A stretch of 64,000 bases of DNA, taken from the NCBI RefSeq assembly GCF_024323335.1, contig NC_066579.1, positions 126,254,854-126,318,853 of the forward strand, in the 5' to 3' direction. The translations under genes were made by a program, and so were the position numbers. Shown one piece after another: positions 1-11,104 of this stretch (position 1 is its first letter; every line of letters starts with the position of its first letter). The notes beneath the pieces are model-generated. The model ran no database searches. It saw nothing but the letters and a program-made list of their open reading frames with translations, and was not told where the DNA came from. Source of the stretch: Lathyrus oleraceus (lineage: Eukaryota; Streptophyta; Magnoliopsida; Fabales; Fabaceae).

Positions 1-593
1 GCATGGAGTCTCATTGCATAATGTATGTATGTATGGCGTATAATATGAATGGATGTATTCCAATATTATACGTGTGTTTTATGGTTGTGTTGAGTTTGCG
101 TATGATGATGATGATTATGAGTTGATATTGCCGTTGCCGAATATGTGTTATGATTAGGGTGATGAAATGTGTTAATTTACTTAACATTTCATGATATCTT
201 ATAATGCTTATTATATCGATTGAGGAACTCACCCTTACAACTATTTTTCAGGTAACGAGCAGTGATTGAGTAGAAGCTAGTACTTGGAGTCTAGTGTAGT
301 TCCTTAGTGGGTCATGCTCTGGTAGATGTAACATCGGGACGGGATGTTTTACCTTATTTTCATTGTTGGTTGTTGAATGATCTTACATGTAATGTGTTAC
401 ATGGTTTGCATGATTGATAGATCTCTATCCGCTGCGTATTGTGCAATGTTTTATTTTGATAAATAAATGAGTATGACCAGATATTTTGGAACATGGTGTG
501 AAGTGTCAAGTGTGACACCCTTAATTGCATACTTACTCTGATTTATATTGTTGATTTAATTAATTATTGGGGTATTTTTAGAAGGGTGTTACA
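1..593 (+). mobile_element. 3' part of a chromovirus-like Ty3/gypsy LTR
   Basis: No coding frame is credible here. The block ends with GAAGGGTGTTACA, a terminus typical of Tekay/Del-type chromovirus LTRs, and the recognisable Ogre ORF1 frame starts immediately after it. A segment near 225-260 (ACTCACCCTTACAAC then TTTTTCAGGT) also has the look of chromovirus LTRs. TGTGACACCC at 511 mirrors the terminal GGGTGTTACA. The left end lies outside the window, so it could be a solo LTR or the 3' LTR of a longer element inserted into Ogre ORF1. Family assignment is by resemblance only; a similar terminus is seen at 27694. Confidence 0.5.
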
Positions 594-1481
594 AACCCCG
601 GCTGACGACGTGCCAAAATAGGGTTGTAGTTAATCCCACCACATGTACCAAGAAGAGGCACATTGGAGAATTCACCACAAGAGTCAATAATCTGCACACC
701 ATTATATACACGGTTGTACCAAAAGATATCATCATTAGTGAGAGACATAAGCCTCGTGGACCACCGTAGACATCCTTTGTTCTCCTTGAAGGCGACCGTC
801 TGTGGCAAGTGCGAAATAAACCACTTGTACAATAGAGGCAAACAGCACACAATGGTACCACCACCCTTTGGATTCCTCATATGCAAAGAGAAATAAGTGT
901 CACCCAACAGAGTCGGAACAGGATTAAGAGTAGAGAAAATCCTAATAGCGTTCACATCCACAAAATTGTCGATGTTGGGGAATAACACTAGCCCATAGAT
1001 AAGAAGTACAAATATGGCCTCAAAGGCATCCTCACTCATGGCCTTCCCATACATAGTAGCTAGAGCAATGAGGAAATCACATGGGAGACCTTGAATTCCA
1101 CCTTTAGTAGTCATATGAGCACCAACAATAGATTCATCTATATGTAACAGATCATCAATTTCTGGAGAAGTAGGAACTCTCTCCAAACCACTGAACGGCA
1201 ACTGATCTAGAATAGGTATACCCACAAAATAGGCATACTCCTCAAGCGTAGGCAAAAGTTGGAAATCCGGAAATGTGAAGCAACGGTACAAGGGATCATA
1301 AAAACTGCGCCAACACACTCATCAGACCTTCATCCACCTTAGTAGCAAGAATAGACAGAAGCTTCCCATGACGAGCCTTGAACTCCAAGGGATCTAATAC
1401 ATAGGATGTCAAACTCCTTAACTCTTTCAACTCGAGTTGTCTGAAATTGTACTTCTTTGTATTCCTTCTTTGCTTATCCAT
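594..1481 (-). pseudogene. Ogre ORF1 (DUF7745-like protein), 5' part, frameshifted
   Basis: Minus-strand reading starts at ATG 1481 (MDKQRRN...) and follows a protein common in legume genomes, annotated as DUF7745/plant-mobile-domain-like and associated with Ogre retrotransposons as the extra ORF upstream of gag. Recognisable motifs are LRSLTSYVLDPL, YDPLYRCFTFPDFQLLPTLEEY and LLGTCGGINYNP. Its function is not established. The frame changes by one base in a run of five A (plus strand 1300-1304); removing one would rejoin the two halves, so a 1-bp insertion is the likely cause. The C-terminal part is missing because an LTR abuts at 593. The PBS and LTR lie upstream at 2381-4700 in the same orientation, which supports the Ogre assignment. 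Confidence 0.75.
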
Positions 1482-2380
1482 GTCTGAAAATTTGCAAATA
1501 GACCTCTTAAGTTCCTTGAAAATTTTCTCATTATTGATGATATGGATGTGTATGAATGCATGAATGCATGGATGCAACAATCACACTCAAGGATCAAGCA
1601 AATCACACCACACAAAGGTCATAGGATGGATCAAGTCATCCTTAATATCAATCATCCATTTTGGTGGATTATGGTTTACACCTTATCAACACCCAAGTTC
1701 CATTGATATTAAGGATATACAAGAACGGATCGACCATGAATCAAGGGTTTGTTGCAAGTCACGAGCATGGAGTCTCGGTTAAGAACCACCCAAAGAGAGT
1801 GTACTATGGTTAAACCTGACAATCATGTTCTACAAGAGGTTCCCATAGTCATCATCCCATCTTTCGGATATTATTGGATAAACAACTACTCGTATTCCAA
1901 AAATATTCTCAAGAGAGACTCGTATGAGTGTAGTATCGTGTAACAATCGTATCAAATCTTACACTTGAACGACCTTCGCACTACATCCTAAAATAGGCCA
2001 AGATGGGCTAGGTAATCTAAGGTCTTTTTCTTCTAAGGCATATATTGGAAAGAGTAATTCCTAACCACGACTAATCGTGTGACATTATTGATCCCAACAT
2101 AACCTCCACCAAGTGAATGGGCTTGCAAGTCAACTTGCTAAGGAATAACTCCACACAAGTCAACAAGACTATGCCATTCTCCTATCATAAGTGCACTCGA
2201 GTTCGGGTATAGAACTCATCTCACAAGAGACACCCAAGCACACAAGCAATTGATATATCAAGCAATTCATACATTACAAACAATACAGTAATCCCAAATT
2301 TGCACAAAAATATGTCACAAATAATATAAACAATACAATACAACAAAAGTGAAAAGTAGGCAAAACCCACTAGGCAAACC
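1482..2380 (-). mobile_element. Ogre 5' leader between PBS and ORF1
   Basis: About 900 bases of non-coding sequence between the primer-binding site and ORF1, the usual position of the long untranslated leader of Ogre elements. No convincing ORF. A stretch at about 1620-1715 (including CATCCATTTTGGTGGATTA) closely resembles 45215-45300 inside the second Ogre LTR of this window. Confidence 0.6.
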
Positions 2381-2398
2381 TCCCCAGCAGAGTCGCCA
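2381..2398 (-). promoter_or_regulatory. Ogre primer-binding site (tRNA-Arg type)
   Basis: Read on the minus strand this is TGGCGACTCTGCTGGGGA, the tRNA-Arg-complementary PBS known for Ogre elements, six bases inside the LTR end at 2405. It fixes the orientation (minus) and shows that the adjacent LTR is the 5' LTR. Confidence 0.8.
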
Positions 2399-2404
2399 CT
2401 TTTC

Positions 2405-4700
2405 TGTAGCGGGGTATTCGTTACCTTTAGATTTATTAACTAAATCAAAAGTAAGTCATACAACTCGAGTCGCCACCGCACTTCTACTTATCCAAAGGAA
2501 AGGTTAGAAAGCGAACAAAAACCGAGAAGTTTTATCAAATCAAAAACTAATAAAAATGTCAGAGATCTGGGTAAGGGGGTTGGTTATGCAATGGGAAGGT
2601 TTTAAGCACCCAAAACATCCTTAGTACTCTAAGGGAGCCCTTTTCACCAATGTTGTAAGGCAGGTTGGTATTTGTGAAAAATATTTGTGCAAACATGATT
2701 AGGGAGATGAGAAAAGAATATACAAGTTATTTACAATTTTGTGTTTGAATGGATAAACCCAATGCCTACGTACCATCTTAAAAAAAGACTAGGATCAAAA
2801 CCTCTTAGTTAGGGGTAAAAATCTCAAAAGAAGTTGGTGAATTGATTGGCCAAAATCCTTAAGGTCTTTTATTATCAAAGGGAGAAAACTCAACCTAAAA
2901 ACCACAAATCCACCATGTGAGGAGAGCTTCAACATGCTAGTGAGGGGTTAACCCTATAATAAGCATGGAAGACTTATAGTCCATCAATAAGGATATAGGT
3001 GAGTATTATATCAACCTCTAGGATAACTGAAACCTAATAGCTAGTGTTTATGAAAAGCTTTGGCAAAAAGTGGCCATTGAAACCACAAAACAATTGAGTG
3101 AGTTGTATTTACCAATGAAAAGTATTCACAGAATAAGGTCAAAATTGACTTAAGGAATCAATTCAAAATAAGTGTTATGAAAAAGAAGTTGGAAAATCAG
3201 AAGCATAGTGCTTAGGTTTCTAATTTTTGAAAACAATGTTAATGTTTGCACAAAAGTTTGGTTTGGGTTAGAGTGGAGGGAAGAAGGCGAATGGCTAGGT
3301 CCTAAACATGCAAAGATGAAGGAAGAGAAATAAAACCACATGGAGTTCCCCTCTTAAGATCATAGTGATGATCCAAGTTGCTCCCATCCTTTGGAATTAA
3401 CAATCAAATAGCAAATAACTCAAGCAATCAAGCAAATAACAATCAAGCTCCTAGGAATCTTCCAATGGCTTTTGTATCTCTCACTGTGGATGATCATGAC
3501 AATGGTTCTTCTAATTGGTTCAAGTTTGGATCCCTGGCACACAAGGACACACAAATCAAAAAGTTCCACAAAACAAATAAAGAATGGACAAGAGGGAGGT
3601 TAGATATAGAGGTCCTTTCAAAGTCTTCTTCAAGATTAAGCATTCTAAAGGCATGAGGCCTAGTTGCTCTTTGACATTTTATAGCATTCTAAAGGCATAA
3701 GGCCTAGTTTCTCTTCAAACTCCATTAGCATAAGTAAGGTCCTAAAATCTAAGTCCTTTTGTCCATTTGGATTGGGTTCACACAATCAAAACAAAACAAG
3801 CACAATAGTATATACACAATAATATGCTCAAGTGAGCAAAAGGCAAATGACATTAACATAAACATGAGCTCAAGTGAGCAAAGGGAAAAAACCAAATGAA
3901 TTAATGTGCAAGAAATTAAATTGCATTAAAGTAAATTGCAAGAATTAAATGACTTGAATTAAAAGCTAGTGTTAATAGTTAATGTTAGTGCTCCATAAGG
4001 CAATTTAGCGCTATGTTAAGCAATCGTAAGTGGACTAATATAGTAGTCACACCTATCTGAGGCCGGTCAATAAAACTATAGGCAACAAACACAAGTTAGA
4101 GACCATGACTAGTAATCCAAGCTCCTACAACTTGCCATGCCAAAAGAAAAGAAGAATGATCTTGTATGGATTTAGGTTTTTTGTTTGACCAAGAAACAAC
4201 CTATCTCTAATGCAAAGCCATTCACTTGATCTTTGATCAAGATGAATTAGATTGGAATCAAAGAAGGTTAAGCCCCTCATATGTCAAGTCTAACCACCAA
4301 TCATTAACTCATTGATCAAAAAGAAAGAAGAAGAAGAAGAAGAAGAAGAAGAAGAAGAAGAAGAAGAATGTACATAAATTGAAATTCAAATGAAATATTC
4401 AACATACTTTGATCAAACATGAATAAAATCAAAGTCAATCAATGGTAAACAGAAGCAAAATGAAGTTTAGAAGTCAAGAAACAAATAAAATATTTTTGGT
4501 ATTTTTGAGAATTAAAATAATACTTGAATTAAAACAAACAATTAAAGGTCAAACTTCAAATCCATTTCAAATCAACTTGGAAAAGTCCAAATGGATCATC
4601 CTAAGTTCAACAAAGTCAAACAAAGTTTGACAAAAAATTTCAGCATTTTTGGAAACCAGAAACTATTTTTAAACAATTAAAAATGAATAAAAAATTTCAG
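2405..4700 (-). mobile_element. Ogre 5' LTR, truncated (3' half only)
   Basis: The LTR edge is TGTAGCGGGG at 2405 (CA end on the minus strand). It shares ordered blocks with the Ogre LTR starting at 43138, for example AATTTAGCGCTATGTTAAGC at about 4002 here (about 1.6 kb from the edge) and at about 44789 there (1.65 kb from its edge). The second LTR is about 4.8 kb without its insertion, so roughly the promoter-containing half is missing here. The sequence passes into Athila RNase H coding sequence at about 4700 without any LTR terminus, so the join is a deletion or recombination junction. No gene of its own. Confidence 0.7.
4326..4367. repeat. (GAA)n microsatellite
   Basis: Uninterrupted GAA/AAG trinucleotide run of about 14 units inside the truncated Ogre LTR. 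Confidence 0.95.
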
Positions 4701-4711
4701 CTTATGTTTTT

Positions 4712-5736
4712 TCCAATTCAAGGTTTTCGAGTCTAGAGAGGTGATCTGCTACTACGTTTTCAGTTCCCTTTTTATCTTTGATTTCCAAATCAAATTCTTG
4801 TAGCAACAAGATCCACCTTAGGAGTCTAGGTTTAGCGTCCTTTTTCGTTAAGAGTTACTTAATGGCAGCGTGATCAATGTAAACGATTATTTTAGCTCCG
4901 ATCAAGTAGGAACGAAATTTATCTAGTGCAAATACTACTGCTAAAAGTTCTTTCTCGGTCGTGGCGTAACTCATTTGCGCTTCATCTAGAGTTCTGCTCG
5001 CATAATATATGACGTGAAGTTTTTTATCCTTCCGTTGTCCTAAAACAGCGCCTACGGCGTAGTCACTTGCGTCACACATTATTTCGAAAGGTTCATTCCA
5101 ATCCGGGGTCTGCATTATGGGCGCGGAGATCAATGCTTGTTTAAGTGTTTGTAATGCTTCTAAACATTTATTGTCGAAGATGAATTCAGCATCTTTCATT
5201 AATAATTCGGTTAAAGGTTTAGTTATTTTAGAGAAATCTTTAATGAATCGTCGGTAAAAACCGGCATGTTCTAAGAAGCTTCGTATTTCCCTCACAGTTT
5301 TCGGAGGTTGAAGGTTTTCGATTACTTCTATTTTGGCTTTGTCTATTACAATTCCTCTATTTGATATGATGTGTCCTAAAACAATTCCTTCTTGTACCAT
5401 AAAGTGACATTTTTCCCAATTAAGTACTATGTTTACTTTTACACATCGTTCTAGAACTCTTTCTAGGTTTTCAAGACATTCTTCGAAACTTTGCCCGCAT
5501 ACGGAAAAGTCATCCATAAAGACTTCCATGATGCTTTCGAGAAAATCGGTGAATATTGCCATCATGCACCTTTGGAAGGTTGCAGGAGCATTGCACAAGC
5601 CAAACGGCATTCGTCGATAAGCGAAGGTACCAAAAGGACATGTGAACGTTGTCTTTTCTTGGTCATCAGGATGAATTGGTATTTGAAAGAAACCTGAGTA
5701 ATCGTCCAGATAGCAGAAATGAGAATGCTTGGCTAG
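4712..5736 (-). pseudogene. Athila pol remnant: reverse transcriptase and RNase H
   Basis: Minus-strand reading contains the RT block MPFGLCNAPATFQRCM, the active-site motif FMDD, the thumb motif FLEHAGFYRRFIKDFS and the RNase H start (CDASDYAVGAVLGQ, YATTEKELLAVVFA, IDHAAIK). It continues past a TAA at 4855 into an RNase H end typical of Athila ([29 protein letters not shown]) and stops being recognisable at about 4710. Integrase and the 3' LTR are absent. Stops TGA at 5737 and TAA at 4855 are single-codon changes in an otherwise open frame. Enzymatically dead because truncated; the YVDD-equivalent FMDD itself is intact. Confidence 0.85.
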
Positions 5737-7389
5737 TCATTCTAACATCTGGTCTATGAATGGTAAAGGAAAATGATCTTTTTGGGTTGCTTTGTTTAGC
5801 TTTTTGTAGTCAATGCACATTCTCCATCCCGATTCAACTCGTTTGGTTATAATTTCTCCTTTTTCATTTTCGATCACTGTTATACCTCCTTTTTTTGGTA
5901 CTACGTGTACAGGACTAACCCATTTGCTATCGGATATAGGATATATGATACCTGCCTCTAATAACTTTGTTACTTCCTTCTTCACTACCTCACTCATGAT
6001 CGGGTTTAGTCTCCTCTGATGTTCCCTAGAATTCTTACAGTCTTCTTCTAGCATGATGCGGTGCATACAAATAGAAGGACTTATCCCTTTAAGATCGGTG
6101 ATGTTGTATCCTAGTGCGGTTGGATATTTTCTTAAGATATGTAGGAGTTTTTCGGTTTCAAGTTTTCCTAGGTCTGCATTGACTATTACTGGTCGTTCAA
6201 GTTCTAGGTCTAGGAATTCATATCTCAGATTTTTGGGAAGTGTTTTCAGGTCGAGGGTTGGTTTCTTAAGGCATTGCGTAGGATCTGATGTTATTGCTAA
6301 ACATTGGTTCAGTCTGTCTTCTACACGATAGTCGGACAAATCGTCATTTTCTAATTCTATTTCTTTAATGCATTCATCGATGATATCCATGAAGTAACAT
6401 GTGTCTTCTATTGCATGTGCTTTCAAAAATTTGGAAAGAATAAACTCAATTTTCTCTTCTCCTACTTCGAAAGTGAGTCGTCCTCGTTTTACGTCTATGA
6501 TAGCACCGGCGGTTGCTAAGAAGGGTCTTCCCAATATAATGGGGGTAACTTCATCTTCTCTTATGTCCATAATTATAAAATCGGTGGGAATGTAGAATTG
6601 ACCTATGCGCACGGGAACGTTTTCAAGAATTCCTACGGGATATCTTACGGAACGATCTGCTAACTGCACAGACATTTTAGTTGGTCTTAATTCTCCCATT
6701 TCAAGTTTCTTGCATATGGACAAGGGCATAACACTGATACCGGCTCCTAAATCGCATAGAGCTTTGTCTATGACAAATTTTCCTATATGACAGGGTATAG
6801 AAAAACTACCAGGATCTTTAAGTTTAGGAGGCATATTCTAGATTATTGCGCTACACTCAGCAGTGAGTGTAACGGTTTCGCTATCTTCAAGTTTCCTTTT
6901 ATTAGATAAAATTTCTTTTAAGAACTTAGCATATGAGGGCATCTGTGTAATAGCTTTTGTAAAAGGAATTGTGACGTTTAATTGTTTCAGTAGGTCAACA
7001 AATTTTTTAAATTGGCCCGCGTCTTTGGTTTTAATTAGCCTTTAAGGATAAGGGATAGGTGGTTTGTAAGGCGGTGTAGGTACATAAGGTTCTTTTTTTT
7101 CCACGGTTTCCTTATTACACTCTTCCTTTTCTTTAGGTTTACCTTCTTCCTCAGTTGACTTTTTAGAGTTTTGGTTCTCAATCCTTGGGTCAGACGGTCC
7201 TTCTACCTCTGTTCCACTTCGTAATATAATTGCATGAGCGTGGCCTTTCGGGTTAGGTTGGGGCTGTCCAGGAAATGTATCAGTTGGGGCAGCAGTAGGC
7301 GCTTGTTGTTGAGCTACTTGCGAGATTTGTGTTTCCAGCATTTTGTCATGGGTAGCCAAGGTATCTACTTTACTTGCTAGTTGTTTAAT
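5737..7389 (-). pseudogene. Athila gag C-terminus, protease and RT N-terminus
   Basis: Same frame as the gag upstream and RT downstream. It begins with a proline/glutamate-rich gag tail (PPYKPPIPYP just before a TAA at 7042). The aspartic protease follows: CDLGAGISVMPLSICKKL, then DFIIMDIREDEVTPIILGRP. The RT start is GWRMCIDYKKLNKATQKDHF. In-frame stops lie at 7390 (TAG), 7042 (TAA), 6838 (TAG) and 5737 (TGA). No frameshift was found over this stretch, so decay is by point mutation. The DLGA catalytic motif is present. Confidence 0.85.
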
Positions 7390-8541
7390 CTATTCGCTAG
7401 TGTGTACATTCTGGTTTAAGAACTCTTTATTGGTTTGCTGCTGAGAAGCTATGAAGTTCTCCATCATGATTTCCATGTTGGATTTTCTATGAACGTTATT
7501 GTTAGGTGTAGATGGGGTCGGCTTTTGATATCCAGGAGGTATAGTTGGAGCTTGACTGGGAGCTTGACCTGGTGCGTATAAAGCATTGTTACTTTTATAT
7601 GAAAAATTAGGATGGTTCTTCCAGTTTGAGTTATAGGTATGCGAGTAAGGATTTCCTTGAGCATACTTCACCTGCTCTGTTTGAATTCCTGTTAGGAGTT
7701 GACAATCTGTAGGTGTGTGACCTTGAATTCCACAGACTTTGCAATTTTGAGTTACGGCAACCACGGTGGCTGGAGGTGATACATTTAAACTTTCAATTTT
7801 CTGGGCAAGAGCATCCACTTTTGCATTAACATGACCAAGGCTACTTATCTCGTATATGCCACCTTTTGTTTGAGATTTTTCTACCATTGTTTGGTCGCTT
7901 CCCCACTGATAATGATTTTGGGCCATGCTCTTGATAAGTTGGTAAGCGTCGGTGTAAGGTTTATCCATAAGCGCACCACCGGCGGCGGCGTCTATTGTTA
8001 ACCTTGTGTTGTACAAGAGACCATTGTAGAAGGTGTGAATTACTAACCAGTCCTCTGAACCATGGTGTGGGCAAAGTTTCATCATGTCCTTGTATCTTTC
8101 CCATGCTTCGAAAAGAGACTCGTTATCTTTTTGCTTAAATCCAGTTATCTGGGCTCTCAACATAGTTGTTTTTCTTGGAGGAAAATATCGGGCAAGAAAG
8201 ACTTTCTTCAACTCATTCCATGTGGTGACTGAGTTGGAAGGAAGAGACTGAAGCCATCTTTTAGCTTTATCTCTTAACGAGAAAGGAAACAGACGAAGTC
8301 GAATTGCCTCTGAAGTGACACCATTAGCTTTAACAGTGTCAGCGTATTGGACAAATACGGATAAATGAAGGTTTGGATCCTCGATAGGATTTCCAGAAAA
8401 TTGATTCTGTTGCACTGCCTGCAACAGCGAAGGTTTAAGTTCGAAGTTGTTCGCTTCGATTGCGGGTGGAGCAATACTCGAATGCGGCTCATCCTGCGAT
8501 GGAGCAGCGTAATCTCGAAGAGCACGAGCTGGTTCGGTCAT
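7390..8541 (-). pseudogene. Athila gag
   Basis: An open 383-codon frame starting at ATG 8541, 255 bases inside the PBS. It has the plant retrotransposon gag core (KRWLQSLPSNSVTTWNELKK, FEAWERYKDMMKLCPHHG) and a single CCHC zinc knuckle, C-x2-C-x4-H-x4-C (CKVCGIQGHTPTDC), near residue 268. The lineage call (Athila) follows from the gag core and the tRNA-Asp-type PBS. The gag reads through into the protease region in the same frame after one TAG. Labelled pseudogene because the element has lost its 3' half. Confidence 0.85.
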
Positions 8542-8795
8542 CGCTGGTATCGTCGAAGGAAGGAGATTTTTGAGATCAGGAATTTCGATTGGAGGAAGAT
8601 TGTTTGTAGCACGATACTCCCGAATTTGTCATAATAATCGGAGATATCGTTCAACGTCGTTGATTCGTAAGTAGTACAGCTCGCCTTGTGAGCGAGTGTG
8701 TGGCATACAAATCAACGAAAAAGAAGGGAAAAAAATAAAAATTGCCTTAGTCTCTACAGCGTAACAGAAGAGTTACGATATCGACTAAATAAAAG

Positions 8796-8813
8796 TCCCC
8801 GGCAACGGCGCCA
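8796..8813 (-). promoter_or_regulatory. Athila primer-binding site (tRNA-Asp type)
   Basis: Minus strand reads TGGCGCCGTTGCCGGGGA, the PBS complementary to tRNA-Asp that is characteristic of Athila elements. It lies seven bases inside the LTR edge at 8820. Confidence 0.85.
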
Positions 8814-8819
8814 AAAACT

Positions 8820-10583
8820 TGATCGCGACTTTATGAGTCTAACGGTGGTACTAACTGCAAGTGCACAGTCTAATCGCGTAGTTTTAAAAGATATCGATCC
8901 CACAGGGACTTAATGAATCGATCTACCGTTTTTCTAGGGTTACTGCGTAAAGCTAAGGCGAATGATACTTTGATGATTAGGGGGAAAAGTATAACTAAAT
9001 TTGGATCTAGATAAAATATCAAATAATATGGATATCAGTATGTAGTTCGTCGTACTTAGGGAATCAAATCTTTGTTGGTCTTTTTTTTCTTAATTTTCAA
9101 AATAAGTCTTTTCAGTAGACACTATTAATTAAAAGTTTTTTCCTCAAACTCTCACTTTGTTGAATTAGACTATGACTTTATATTTTAACGTGTGCTCTCA
9201 CTATTTCGTTAAATCTAAAATCACTTTTGAAAATAGTAGAATTTATGGAAACTCCTTTTGAGAAAATACTAATCATTTAAACACCCTCGTCTCAAACTCT
9301 CGCTCTGTTGACTTAGATTATATGATTAAACTTAAATGCTTAACTCTCGTCCTCACATTTAACCTTTAAAAATACTTTTTGAAAATGATTAGAATTTAAT
9401 TAACCTTAAAAATTGCTTTCGCCCTGATTTAAAGTTAATGTCCAATTTACACTGTCCAGTTAAAGACTCAAACCGTCGTTCTATTGATTTTAACTTCTTT
9501 ATGTCTTTTACTCTCGTACAAAAACTTTGGTATTAACTTTGTAAATTGAGACCATAAAAAGAGTGACTATATTTTGAAATAAATTTAAACCAACTCAATT
9601 TTGATTCCTTTATTCCGCTTACTTTACATACCGATATCTAAATTAATTAGCCGGACATGCTAAACATGCATAAACAATAATCATGCATAAATACGGCCAT
9701 ATCAAACAAACAATATATATAAACAGCGGAGCAAAGCATATGTAAATTAAAACAATAAATCAATTAATTAATGAACCTGGAAAAATACTAGAAATCTGGA
9801 TTTTATCTCCTATGCTTCGGTGCTCGAACACTCCACCACAAGTCGGTTGGATTTGTTCTTCACAATTTCGATCCGATAGGAAAGTAAAAACAAGGAAATA
9901 AAATACTATGATCTGACGTAAGGTTAGATCCAGTAAAAATTACACAATAATTTCCGGTGTAGAAACTATCGTGAGAAAAATAAATTGTATGCTTCGGAAA
10001 TTAAACTAGAAAAGAAAATAAAATAAAATGCTTGAAAATTTAGAGTGCTGGAAAATTAGAAAGCTGGAAAAATATTGCACGGAGAAGAGAGAGTCTCAAT
10101 TGGCTTTTGTGAGGTCTATTTATATTCACCAATAAAAATAACCGTTTCCTCAAAAGTATCTTCAGTATGGTTCAAAAGCGTCAACGAGTGCAGGAGGAAA
10201 TTTAGGGGAAACCGTCCACTCCGTTACGCACGTAAAGCCTAAAATGTAGGATGAAGTGTGTGACGTCCGTTACACTATGTGTTACGGTCGTAACACTAGG
10301 TTTTGGGACGTGACGCTCGGCACGTTCTCGTGGCGGTCGTGACAGCCATCTCCTTTGTTCCAAACATGGGATGGGCTTTGGTGCTTTAGCTTGTTGCTTT
10401 TCCTATAAAACCCTCTTTTTGCACCCCTTTTCTTTCTTTTTCACACATGCTTTAAATAATGATACCTGAAATAAATAATAAGAAAATAACGAGTAATATC
10501 GAATAATATAAAATAAATTGACTCAAGTAACGATATAATTTAATTAATCAAGTCTAAAAATGTGATATAGTTTCATGTTATCA
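8820..10583 (-). mobile_element. Athila 5' LTR, complete (1764 bp)
   Basis: On the minus strand it starts TGATAACATGAAACTATATC at 10583 and ends at 8820 (plus strand TGATCGCGACTT), so it has TG...CA ends. The minus-strand TATA box TATAAATAG lies at 10116-10124. The five bases beyond the outer end, CTTAC at 10584-10588, are the sequence found uninterrupted in the Maximus LTR at 47731, so the insertion site is precise. Its 3' LTR partner is missing. Confidence 0.85.
10116..10124 (-). promoter_or_regulatory. TATA box of the Athila LTR
   Basis: TATAAATAG on the minus strand about 460 bases inside the LTR start, followed by the transcribed R-U5 part toward 8820. Confidence 0.6.
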
Positions 10584-11104
10584 CTTACATTAATAAATGT
10601 CAAAACATCCAATTTGACATTTACACATAGAGCCTTATGCCATGGCTTGTTATCCTCCTGAAGAACAGACTGAGATACATACTGAACTGTAGCAGAAAAC
10701 TAACCTGCCTATTATTCAGTATATGCTGTCAATGATGAATGTCATAACATCCAGTTTGACATTCAGACAATAGGCCTTATGCCAGGTCTATTATTCCCTT
10801 GATAAACAGACTGAAAATAAATACTGAGTTATAACAGAAAACCAATTGTTCTATTCCTCAGTATCTGCTGTCAGGGATGAATGTCATAACATCTAGTTTG
10901 ACATTCACTAAATCCTGTATTAGCTAAACATGCAGCATACTACTCAAGTATGTCATGACATCAGTCAAGACATCAGAGTATAATTAGATGTTCTAACACA
11001 AAATGCAGCCAATCAAACATCTCCAGAGCATGTCATGACATCAGTCAAGACATTAGAGTCCAGTTAATGTTTTAACATAAAATGCAGCCAATTAAACATC
11101 TACA
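10584..11104 (-). mobile_element. Maximus-type copia LTR fragment (minus orientation)
   Basis: Collinear with 47731-48169 of the intact minus-strand Maximus LTR: both start CTTACATTAATAAATGTC, contain repeated GAATGTCATAACAT-type units, and end in ATGCAGCCAATT...CTACA. The right edge (CATCTACA, 11104) is the true outer end of the LTR. The left part was removed when the Athila inserted at CTTAC. The repeated motifs are near-palindromic TGTCATGACATCA sites. No coding capacity. Confidence 0.8.

Noticed and set aside
11..232. Minus-strand ORF of 73 codons at the window start
   Set aside because: Isoleucine/threonine-rich low-complexity translation of LTR sequence; no family resemblance.
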